Below, piece after piece: positions 1 to 6,283 of a DNA stretch of 6,283 nt (the first letter of the stretch is position 1; each line of letters opens with the position of its first letter). The stretch is taken from contig CAZMEX010000097.1 of the NCBI GenBank assembly GCA_964565415.1, forward strand, positions 1-6,283, read 5' to 3'. The notes beneath the pieces were generated by a model. It was not told where the DNA came from. It did not search any database and was given only the letters and a program-made list of their open reading frames with translations. The position numbers and the translations under genes were made by a program. Source of the stretch: JAIOSM01 sp964565415. Lineage in GTDB: Bacteria > Desulfobacterota > Desulfobacteria > Desulfobacterales > Desulfobacteraceae.

Positions 1-60
1 GGGTGGATTAAAAAACATGTTATTGGTATGGACAAGGTTTATTTTCAAAAACTTGGCTAT
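1..60 (+). other. Partial bacteriohemerythrin C-terminal helix in the fusion gene
   Basis: The first codons of the window encode W, then H (bases 16-18), four residues, and D (bases 31-33), followed by KxY. This is the W-x-x-x-H-x-x-x-x-D-K-x-Y signature ending the four-helix diiron bundle of bacteriohemerythrins, where His and Asp are iron ligands. The remaining ligands would lie upstream of the window and cannot be checked here. A linker of about 20 residues rich in N, S and G then leads into the receiver domain. Confidence 0.65.
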
Positions 61-1110
61 GGCAAACTTGAAGAGAATGGTTCATTGAATAATCGTAATG
101 ATTCTCTGATTTATAAAACAATACTGATAGCTGAAGATTCTCCAGATCAAAGACTCCTTTTAAAAACAATTCTGGAGCAGGCGGGTTATATTGTTTTAGA
201 GGCGGAAAATGGCAAAGAGGCGCTGAAAATCATTCAAAACAATACAAACTTACGATTTATTATTACAGATATTAATATGCCAGAGATGGATGGCTATGAA
301 TTGATTCAGGAGTTAAGAAAATTTCAGGTTCGCCATATTTACATTATTGTTGTCACATCCCTGGAAGATAAAAAAAGTGTTATTAAAGCATTGCGCTGCG
401 GTGCTGATGATTTTTTATCCAAACCTGTTTTACCTGAAGAACTTAACCTCAGAATTGAGGGAGGACAACAGCTAATCAAGCTTGAAAGCCAGGACGAACT
501 TATTTTTTCGCTGGCAAAACTATCTGATTATAGAAGTCAGGAAACAGGGCTGCATCTGGAACGAGTCCAGCAGTATACCCTTGAGATAGGAGAATATCTT
601 GCTAATCACCATCCTGAAAAAGAGATCACAAAGCATCTGGCAAATGAAATATCCAGGGTAAGCCCCCTCCACGATATTGGTAAAGTCGGTATTAGTGATC
701 AAATTTTGACAAAACCTGGGAAGCTTACTGATGAGGAGTTTGAAATTATAAAGGAACACTCCAGAATTGGAGGAGATTTAATCAGCGATATCTATTTAAA
801 AACAGGCTCTCCAAGCCTTCATATTGCCTTTGAACTCACAATGTTTCACCATGAAAAATGGGATGGGACAGGGTATCCTGCAGGATTGTCAGGCGATGGC
901 ATTCCAATTGCAGCAAGAATAATGGCCCTTGCTGATGTTTATGATGCCCTGACAACCGATCGTGTTTATAAAAAAGCTTTCAGCCATGAAAAAGCAAAAA
1001 AAATCATTATTAAAGGTAAGGGTAAACATTTTGATCCTGATCTTGTTGATGTTTTTCTTGCACTGGAACAAAGATTTATACAGCTCAAAGAGAGCTTGAG
1101 TGACTCGTAA
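1..1110 (+). CDS. Hemerythrin-REC-HD-GYP response regulator, c-di-GMP phosphodiesterase (5' end outside window)
   Basis: Probable phosphorylation-controlled enzyme that hydrolyses cyclic di-GMP in the cytoplasm. Residues are numbered from the Met at base 28. A receiver domain spans about 31-150, with acidic pocket E36/D37, phospho-acceptor D81 in TDINMPEMDG, T110 and K132. An RpfG-type HD-GYP domain spans about 160-350, with H176 (ETGLH), H215-D216 in HDIGK, H244, H274/H275 in FHHEKWDGTGYP and D303 in ADVYDAL. All usual metal ligands are present, so it should be active. The frame has no stop back to base 1, and the first codons read GWIKKHVIGMDKVY, which matches the C-terminal HxxxxD iron-ligand helix of bacteriohemerythrins. 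The ATG at 28 falls inside that motif and has no Shine-Dalgarno sequence, so I do not take it as the start. The hemerythrin assignment rests on about 20 residues. It is followed by HPt and hybrid kinase genes, its likely phosphodonors. Confidence 0.9.
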   Translation, partial: GWIKKHVIGMDKVYFQKLGYGKLEENGSLNNRNDSLIYKTILIAEDSPDQRLLLKTILEQAGYIVLEAENGKEALKIIQNNTNLRFIITDINMPEMDGYELIQELRKFQVRHIYIIVVTSLEDKKSVIKALRCGADDFLSKPVLPEELNLRIEGGQQLIKLESQDELIFSLAKLSDYRSQETGLHLERVQQYTLEIGEYLANHHPEKEITKHLANEISRVSPLHDIGKVGISDQILTKPGKLTDEEFEIIKEHSRIGGDLISDIYLKTGSPSLHIAFELTMFHHEKWDGTGYPAGLSGDGIPIAARIMALADVYDALTTDRVYKKAFSHEKAKKIIIKGKGKHFDPDLVDVFLALEQRFIQLKESLSDS

Positions 1111-1120
1111 TAACTTAAAA

Positions 1121-1125
1121 AAGGA
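1121..1125 (+). promoter_or_regulatory. Ribosome-binding site for the HPt gene, pointing to an ATC start
   Basis: AAGGA at these positions is the only good Shine-Dalgarno match between the HD-GYP stop and the HPt reading frame. Eight bases downstream, at 1134-1136, lies an in-frame ATC. The first conventional in-frame start codon, TTG at 1170, is 44 bases from this site and has only A/T-rich sequence just before it. Confidence 0.5.
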
Positions 1126-1169
1126 AAAAGAGAATCAATACTGACATTAACAAAAAAATTTCTGACCAT

Positions 1170-1469
1170 TTGCGCACAACCTATGGACTTGGACAAGAGC
1201 AGATTAATCAATTGCTGGCAACTGCTGCTAAAACGCTCAGAGAAAGCATTGATACAGCCAGATCAGCTTTGGATAGGAATGATTATCAAACAGTTGGAGA
1301 AACTGCCCATTCCATAAAAGGCAGCCTTTTAAACCTAGGTTTAAATGATTACTCAAATTTGGCAAAAACTATTGAAATCAGTGCGAAACAAAGCAGAAAA
1401 ATTGATTTTAACGCATTATTATCTAAATTAAGTAAGGAAATTGGTTGTCAGTTACACGCCTTAAATTAA
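1170..1469 (+). CDS. Histidine phosphotransfer (HPt) protein
   Basis: Small cytoplasmic phosphorelay protein that would shuttle phosphate between receiver domains. The HPt signature is TAHSIKGSLLNLGL, with phospho-accepting His47 (numbered from the TTG at 1170) followed by the usual K and G three and four residues later. The rest is helical, and the length of about 100 residues is normal for a single HPt domain. The coordinates use the TTG because it is the only conventional in-frame start. Coding character continues upstream to 1134 (reading NTDINKKISDHL), where an ATC sits 8 bases after AAGGA. I think the real product starts there and has about 111 residues, with the active His at 59. There is no in-frame ATG or GTG. 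It lies 59 bases (23 from the ATC) after the HD-GYP gene and abuts the hybrid kinase gene, so it probably relays phosphate from the kinase receiver to the HD-GYP regulator. Confidence 0.85.
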   Translation: MRTTYGLGQEQINQLLATAAKTLRESIDTARSALDRNDYQTVGETAHSIKGSLLNLGLNDYSNLAKTIEISAKQSRKIDFNALLSKLSKEIGCQLHALN

Positions 1470-3341
1470 ATGAAGCTTTTAAAACAGCAATGGAAAGTTA
1501 AAAAAAATATTCCCGAGGATGAAATTTACAAAAAAGTCATCCACGAATTAACAAGTCTTCTGTTTGCAGGTGCTTTAAAACCAGCTCTTTTTAGTATTGC
1601 AGGCAGTGTAATTATATCATTTGCTTTGAAATCCTTTGTTCCAGCGTCATGGTTAATCCTGTGGTGTGGTGCCATGATTGTATTATCAACTATTCGATTA
1701 TTCATATGCCATCAATTTAATAAAGCAAAAGCCCATGAAAAGCCTCATATTAAATTTAAAACACCCTATCTGTTTTTTACTGGCTTGATCGGTATTGGGT
1801 GGAGTATGATTGCTTTTTTGCCAGGCATATTTTCTTCAGACTATTCCCAGACATTAGTTGGTATTATATGCACCTGTGTAGTCTATCTGGGCATTTCGGT
1901 TTTATCCATGAACAGACTTGCTCAAATAATATACATTACCCCTTTCCCGCTGACCCTATCACTTAATTTACTGATGAACTCCAAATTTATGGGATTGGAA
2001 TGGACTCTTCTTCTTCTTATGTTCTGGCTGTTTATGCTGTGGATAGGCAAGCAGCACTATCAGGTAACTGTTAAGAATTTAACCTTGCAGTTCATCAATG
2101 AGACATTAATTCAGCACCTTAAAATTGCCAATAGACGAGAACGTGCTGCAAATGAAGCAAAAAGCACCTTTTTAGCAAACATGAGTCATGAAATCCGTAC
2201 ACCCATGAATGGTATACTTGGCATGACCAGGTTGGTGCTTGATATGAAACTTGATAAAAAACAAAAAGATTTATTGAATACTGTTATCTGTTCTGCAGAA
2301 AGCCTGTTGAGAATACTCAATGATATCCTTGATTTTTCTAAAATTGAAGCTGGGCAATTATCCCTTGAACAGCATGATTTTAGCCTGATAGCAATGGTTG
2401 ATAATATTATTTCCAGTTTGAGTATTCAGGCTGAGGATAAAAATATTGTGCTGGAAAATAAAACTGACTTTACTTTGATCCCCAATTATATCAATGGTGA
2501 TGAACTGCGGTTGAGACAAATTCTTGTAAATTTAATCAATAATGCCATCAAGTTCACAAGTAAAGGCAGGGTTTATATTACAGTGAAAACAATCAAGCAG
2601 TCAGCAGATAAAATCACTCTGGAGTTTTCCATTGTCGATACAGGTATTGGTCTTACCCTTGACAAACAGGAGACCATTTTTAACTCTTTTACCCAGGGTG
2701 ATGCATCCACGGCGCGGCAATTTGGAGGAAGTGGTCTTGGACTTACAATAAGCAAACAACTTGTTGAAATGATGGGTGGATCAATTGGAGTTAAAAGCGT
2801 AGAAGGACAAGGCAGCAACTTCTATTTTACTATTGATGTTTTAAAAGGAAAAAAGGAGCCCTCCTCGGGATCAGGCACCAATGCTCTGGATACTAATTAC
2901 ACTAATTTAAACATTCTATTGGTGGAAGATAATGAGGTGAATCAAAATCTGGCCAAAATAGTTCTTGAGCAGGAGAGACATAATGTAGTTATAGCTGAAA
3001 ATGGTTTTAAAGCTCTCCAAGTTCTTGCAGTTGATGATTTTGATGCCATACTCATGGATATTCAAATGCCTGGAATGAATGGTCTGACCGCCACTTCAAT
3101 AATTCGAAACCTGGAAAATGGTCGCCTTGGTAATGAAGATATATCAGAAAACAGTGAAAAAAAGCTTGTAACTAAGCTAAAAAATAAGCATATTCCGATT
3201 ATTGCCATGACAGCCAATGCTCTGGATAGAGACCGGCAAAAATGTAAGGAAGTTGGTATGGATTATTTTTTAACTAAGCCATTTATACCAAAAGATCTTC
3301 ACAATGCACTGAATAGAGTATTACAACAACAGACAGGCTAA
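1470..3341 (+). CDS. Membrane hybrid sensor histidine kinase (6TM-HisKA-HATPase-REC)
   Basis: Inner-membrane sensor kinase that autophosphorylates on His and passes the phosphate to its own receiver. About six hydrophobic helices lie at residues 31-53, 59-80, 99-120, 128-146, 152-169 and 176-194, with no large extracytoplasmic loop. A charged helical linker (197-232) follows, then HisKA with His240 in MSHEIRTPMNG. The ATP-binding domain shows the N box (N354 to N358), G1 (D390-TGIGL) and G2 (G419-GSGLG). The C-terminal receiver has E486/D487, phospho-acceptor D530 (LMDIQMPG), T581 and K603. Every catalytic residue is intact. The receiver carries an extra charged stretch of about 24 residues (549-572). 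The ATG follows the HPt stop directly (TAAATG) and lacks a Shine-Dalgarno sequence, suggesting translation coupled to the HPt gene. D530 to HPt His to D81 of the HD-GYP regulator is the natural route. The stimulus is unknown. Confidence 0.95.
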   Translation: MKLLKQQWKVKKNIPEDEIYKKVIHELTSLLFAGALKPALFSIAGSVIISFALKSFVPASWLILWCGAMIVLSTIRLFICHQFNKAKAHEKPHIKFKTPYLFFTGLIGIGWSMIAFLPGIFSSDYSQTLVGIICTCVVYLGISVLSMNRLAQIIYITPFPLTLSLNLLMNSKFMGLEWTLLLLMFWLFMLWIGKQHYQVTVKNLTLQFINETLIQHLKIANRRERAANEAKSTFLANMSHEIRTPMNGILGMTRLVLDMKLDKKQKDLLNTVICSAESLLRILNDILDFSKIEAGQLSLEQHDFSLIAMVDNIISSLSIQAEDKNIVLENKTDFTLIPNYINGDELRLRQILVNLINNAIKFTSKGRVYITVKTIKQSADKITLEFSIVDTGIGLTLDKQETIFNSFTQGDASTARQFGGSGLGLTISKQLVEMMGGSIGVKSVEGQGSNFYFTIDVLKGKKEPSSGSGTNALDTNYTNLNILLVEDNEVNQNLAKIVLEQERHNVVIAENGFKALQVLAVDDFDAILMDIQMPGMNGLTATSIIRNLENGRLGNEDISENSEKKLVTKLKNKHIPIIAMTANALDRDRQKCKEVGMDYFLTKPFIPKDLHNALNRVLQQQTG

Positions 3342-3348
3342 AGCGTTA

Positions 3349-4506
3349 TCAAATCCCAAGCAAATTAAAATATTTATCTTTACACCTTTGTTCAATATCA
3401 ATCATGGTCTTAAATGAATTATTGAAATCATTATCAACAGCAGCAAAAACACCATGCCCATAAACAATAACTGCTTTTTTACCTCTGATTGCTTTGGGAA
3501 GAGTATTGCATAAGCCATATATGCCAGTACCAACTTCACCGCAAACTATTGGTATATTGTCAAGGAAACGCTGTTCAGGGCATTTGATATGGCACTGATC
3601 CAAAAAAGTACACTCCTTTTTTTCGCAAAACATGGACATAATAACTGTGAATTTTGGATGACCATGGAGCAGTCCTTTGATGTCAGGGTTGTTCAGCACA
3701 ATTTCTTTGTGGGCAGAAAATTCGCTGGACGCAGTAATACTTGAGCAGGTTGAATTATCCAGGGGACAGGGGTCTATACAGCCGTCCAGTTCATCAAGAG
3801 AGGAACCTGTCTGACTGATATATAAAGTGTTGTTGAATTTATATGATACATTTCCAAAAAAAGAGTCCACCAGTTGATAATCAACAACGACTTTTCCAGC
3901 TTCAGAAATTGCTTTATAAACATCGTTTTCTGTTTTTATATCTGTTTTAAGTTGTGTGAAGTCAGGATCGGTTTTATTCAGCCGGGTGATGGCATTTTTT
4001 AGAATATTTATCTGATTTTTTGTTAGATTCCCTTTTTTATGATCATACAAACAATCATTGAAAAACTTAACAAAACAGGTGAAACAGACACAGCTGAAAA
4101 AGATATAGGCTTGCTCCGGGGTCACGCTTCCCCATGTAATAATCCCTTCTCCTTTTACAATGGCACATTTACGCTGCTTCAATGTCAGGATAATTTTTCC
4201 CATATCAAAGCTGTCCACAATTGGTAAATCATGGAGAAATGTTCGGGTCTCAGTGTCTGACGGATAAATTGTACCTTTACTTACATCAATTAAATATTCA
4301 ATAATTGAAAAATAGGGCTCCTCGGGTTTGACAAACATCAATGAATTAATGCTGATTTGGGAAAATACTCTTTCAAGCTCTCTGTTTTTCGATCCAGCCT
4401 GATTCCAAATAATTTCAGTGTTTAGACCAGCTATAAAAATATCTTTTGATAAAGCAAGTCCACTGGAAATACATTTTTTTTCATATTTCTTAATTAAGTT
4501 TTTCAT
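3349..4506 (-). CDS. Class II aldolase/adducin-family protein, tandem-domain, Cys-rich
   Basis: Predicted zinc-dependent aldolase-fold protein of unknown substrate. At 385 residues it is nearly twice the usual single domain of about 200-220. The C-terminal half (about 195-385) has the full fuculose-phosphate-aldolase-like set: GNVSY (218-222), E262 in ASSEF (acid/base position), zinc ligands H281 and H283 in HGHP, and H351 in YGHG. The N-terminal half (about 15-155) looks like a decayed copy: FLHDLPIV (90-97) parallels FLDNIPIV (314-321), and KGEGIITWG (118-126) parallels YGHGVFAAV, with Glu120 in place of the zinc His and no HxH. There are 16 cysteines, including C139/C141/C144, C243/C247/C254 and C294/C299/C305/C309. 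The start codon overlaps the upstream AOR stop as ATGA and has no clear Shine-Dalgarno sequence, so translation is probably coupled. It ends with adjacent TGA and TAA stops. The family also includes dehydratases and epimerases, so aldol cleavage is inferred. Confidence 0.85.
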   Translation of the reverse strand: MKNLIKKYEKKCISSGLALSKDIFIAGLNTEIIWNQAGSKNRELERVFSQISINSLMFVKPEEPYFSIIEYLIDVSKGTIYPSDTETRTFLHDLPIVDSFDMGKIILTLKQRKCAIVKGEGIITWGSVTPEQAYIFFSCVCFTCFVKFFNDCLYDHKKGNLTKNQINILKNAITRLNKTDPDFTQLKTDIKTENDVYKAISEAGKVVVDYQLVDSFFGNVSYKFNNTLYISQTGSSLDELDGCIDPCPLDNSTCSSITASSEFSAHKEIVLNNPDIKGLLHGHPKFTVIMSMFCEKKECTFLDQCHIKCPEQRFLDNIPIVCGEVGTGIYGLCNTLPKAIRGKKAVIVYGHGVFAAVDNDFNNSFKTMIDIEQRCKDKYFNLLGI

Positions 4507-6233
4507 AGGATCAAGCCTAATTTGCTGGCTTTTTGTTGCGTGGGCTCACCATTTTCATTTAGCCCTCTTATTTTGTAGTAATCTGAGAGTGCTTTTTCAA
4601 ATATGGTTTTGTTGATTAAAGGTATTTTAATGTTATTTCCAGAGGAGCCGTCCTCTTTAAAAAAGCGTTCAGGAATTGAATCGTCCTTGCGGGTAAATCC
4701 ATTCTGCCAGTTCATGATTCTCTCATTGTAATAAATACGCTCCCCTGCTGAAATGAGTTCATGGGCAGACGTTTTAATGCCGGTAACAGCAGTATATGCC
4801 ACGGCAAACTCTTCAAGGGAACAACCAAAAAAAGCAAATTTGCAGGCTGTTAAAGAGTCAATAACTGCATTTATATCTTCAGCAATTTTGATAATTCTGG
4901 CTTTTCCATCAAAAGAAAAACGGTCTGTGGCAACTGGTTTTCGAATTATTTCGTGGCTGATGGGATAGGCGCGCAGATGACATGCCCCCCGTGTTGCAAC
5001 AGCATATGCCAGCGCCATGCCACATGCACCCCGTGGATCATAGGCTGGAAGCTCCAGTCCTTTAACAGAAAAGGAGAGTTGTTTTTTCCCATGCTCTTTT
5101 GCAAAACAATATGATCCTTTGGAAAGTGCAGAACCTTTGCCTCTGTTTTTACAAATATCTTCCAGCAAAGATATGATTTGATTCCCGGATAACTTCTGCT
5201 GGGTAATCTCAGAATAACACGCTATTGTTGATGCAGCTGAGATTGTATCAATGCCCTGCTCATTGCAGATTCGATTTGCTTTGGTCACAATATCAATATT
5301 GTCATTATTGATTAAAGCTGAAAAATGGGACATTGTTTCAAATTCCGGAATGTGTTCACGATTTTTTCCAACCCGTTTACATTGAATATGACACCCTTTG
5401 CACCCAGCCTTTTTTGTATTGTATTTTCTTTTATAGGAAAAAGCATTTAAGTTGGAAGCAGCCTGAAACACTGTTTTTTTAAAATTGTCCGTCGGCATCA
5501 TCCTGCGATTACCAATCAAATCATATAATGCACCGGTTCCAAAATTGGTAATCCCATGTTCACCCATGATCATTGGTGATGCTGCAATGAGTCTAAGGAT
5601 ATCTTCCCTTGCTTTTTTTAAAAGATCTTTATCATGAACAGCAATTTTCAAAGTTCCTTTAACCGTTATAAATTTCAAATTTTTAGCAGCCTGAACCATG
5701 CCCAGCCCACCACGCCCGGCACAGAAAAACCCATCAATCATGATATTGGAAAACAAAACACCACTTTCAGCAGCAGGTCCAATTGAAACCACACTCCCTT
5801 TTTTTTTAAGAGTGTTATAAAGTTTTCCTGTTTCCCACGCTTTATATTTTTCAGCATTAACAATGTTCACAGAATTATCACAGATTTCAATACCGCAAAG
5901 CTTATTGCTTTTCCCGGTTATGATTAATCCTGCAAATCCTGCTTTTCTAATATTAAACCCCAAGCTTCCACCCACAGAAGAGTCACAAATTGTTCCGGTC
6001 AGTGGTGACCTTGACATTACACAAGATCTGCCGGAAGTTGGGGCAGACGTACCAACCAACGGTCCACACATAAAGATAAGCGGCATTGTTGGATCATCCC
6101 AAGCCTTAGTTATGTGTGTTTTTAAATAATAACCTGCCACACCTTTGCCACCAATAAAATCTCGACAAACTGTTTTATCAATATTCTCAGTTGTAATTGA
6201 ATGTGTATTAAGATCGATTTTGAGAATTTTCAT
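4503..6233 (-). CDS. Aldehyde:ferredoxin oxidoreductase (AOR) family protein, tungsten/molybdenum pterin enzyme
   Basis: Predicted cytoplasmic, oxygen-sensitive enzyme oxidising an aldehyde to a carboxylic acid with ferredoxin as acceptor, or the reverse. The N-terminal domain shows FIGGKGVAGYYL (26-37), GPLVGTSAPTSGR (57-69), RSPLTG (75-80) and AGRGGLGMVQAAKNLK (172-187), the typical pterin-binding region. C278, C281 and C285 (CKGCHIQC) with C464 in DSLTAC supply the four cysteines for a [4Fe-4S] cluster. PEFET (296-300), GIDTIS (327-332), ELPAYDPRG (394-402) and RGACHLRAY (415-423) are family hallmarks. At 576 residues it is slightly shorter than the usual 600 or so but complete at both ends. 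The Met at 6233 matches the normal AOR N terminus; it has no Shine-Dalgarno sequence, and no other in-frame start lies upstream within the window. The family includes enzymes with different substrates (AOR, FOR, GOR, BamB-like), so no specific aldehyde is assigned. Confidence 0.95.
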   Translation of the reverse strand: MKILKIDLNTHSITTENIDKTVCRDFIGGKGVAGYYLKTHITKAWDDPTMPLIFMCGPLVGTSAPTSGRSCVMSRSPLTGTICDSSVGGSLGFNIRKAGFAGLIITGKSNKLCGIEICDNSVNIVNAEKYKAWETGKLYNTLKKKGSVVSIGPAAESGVLFSNIMIDGFFCAGRGGLGMVQAAKNLKFITVKGTLKIAVHDKDLLKKAREDILRLIAASPMIMGEHGITNFGTGALYDLIGNRRMMPTDNFKKTVFQAASNLNAFSYKRKYNTKKAGCKGCHIQCKRVGKNREHIPEFETMSHFSALINNDNIDIVTKANRICNEQGIDTISAASTIACYSEITQQKLSGNQIISLLEDICKNRGKGSALSKGSYCFAKEHGKKQLSFSVKGLELPAYDPRGACGMALAYAVATRGACHLRAYPISHEIIRKPVATDRFSFDGKARIIKIAEDINAVIDSLTACKFAFFGCSLEEFAVAYTAVTGIKTSAHELISAGERIYYNERIMNWQNGFTRKDDSIPERFFKEDGSSGNNIKIPLINKTIFEKALSDYYKIRGLNENGEPTQQKASKLGLIL

Positions 6234-6267
6234 AATTTTAATATAAAAGACAATCTCAAATAATGCA

Positions 6268-6273
6268 ATTATA
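6268..6273 (-). promoter_or_regulatory. Possible -10 box of the AOR-aldolase operon
   Basis: On the minus strand this is a perfect TATAAT. It would give a leader of about 28 bases before the AOR start codon at 6233. The matching -35 would lie beyond the right edge of the window, so it cannot be tested. The region is very AT-rich, which makes chance matches likely. Confidence 0.3.
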
Positions 6274-6283
6274 GAAATTTTAG

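Noticed and set aside
28..30. ATG at 28 as the true start of the HD-GYP gene
   Set aside because: It sits inside the hemerythrin-like HxxxxD motif, has no Shine-Dalgarno sequence, and the frame remains open to the window edge.
2853..2872. AAGGAG with an adjoining GGAG/CTCC inverted repeat in the kinase gene, possibly an internal start or terminator
   Set aside because: The nearest ATG downstream (2880) is out of frame, the loop is only two bases, no T tract follows, and the site lies in the linker before the receiver domain.
4753..4968. Plus-strand open frame inside the AOR gene (and similar antisense frames at 520-759, 889-1211, 2573-2818, 4039-4227, 4418-4615, 5863-6129)
   Set aside because: They lie wholly or mostly opposite well-supported genes, show no recognisable domain or ribosome-binding site, and look like shadow frames.
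6240..6268. TTGCAT-17 bp-TATATT promoter on the minus strand that would give a leaderless AOR transcript
   Set aside because: The -35 matches poorly (3 of 6) in very AT-rich DNA; the perfect TATAAT just upstream is the better candidate.
1..6283. A direct functional link between the phosphorelay operon and the AOR operon (oxygen sensing beside an oxygen-sensitive enzyme)
   Set aside because: The operons are convergent with no shared promoter region, so adjacency alone does not support joint function.

Overview
The window holds five protein-coding genes in two convergent blocks, with almost no non-coding DNA. The sequence is AT-rich. The gene set suggests an anaerobic bacterium of the Desulfobacterota (Desulfobacter/Desulfobacula-like): a hemerythrin-linked signalling protein, a membrane hybrid histidine kinase, and a tungsten/molybdenum-type aldehyde:ferredoxin oxidoreductase (AOR) beside a class II aldolase. 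That placement is inferred from gene content and codon style, not from a search. No RNA gene, mobile element, CRISPR array or obvious terminator was found.

Plus-strand block (1-3341): a signalling operon of three genes. (1) A response regulator with an HD-GYP cyclic-di-GMP phosphodiesterase output. Its frame is open to the left edge, and its first visible codons look like the last helix of a bacteriohemerythrin, so it is probably a hemerythrin-REC-HD-GYP fusion cut by the window. (2) A small histidine phosphotransfer (HPt) protein that has no ATG or GTG start; its probable start is a rare ATC behind a good ribosome-binding site. (3) A hybrid sensor histidine kinase with six predicted membrane helices, HisKA, HATPase and a receiver domain. 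Together they contain every step of a His-Asp-His-Asp phosphorelay that could end in c-di-GMP breakdown, with a possible second, oxygen- or redox-sensing input through the hemerythrin part.

Minus-strand block (6233 down to 3349): a two-gene operon. An AOR-family oxidoreductase comes first and overlaps by ATGA the start of an unusual 385-residue class II aldolase/adducin-family protein. The aldolase appears to be an internal duplication: the C-terminal half keeps all expected zinc and acid/base residues, the N-terminal half has lost them, and the protein is rich in cysteine. The overlap suggests coupled synthesis and perhaps a shared pathway in which the aldolase makes or removes an aldehyde handled by the AOR. 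The substrate cannot be read from sequence.

The two blocks meet tail to tail with only 7 bp between stop codons. The most notable points are the truncated hemerythrin fusion, the non-standard HPt start, and the AOR/duplicated-aldolase pair.
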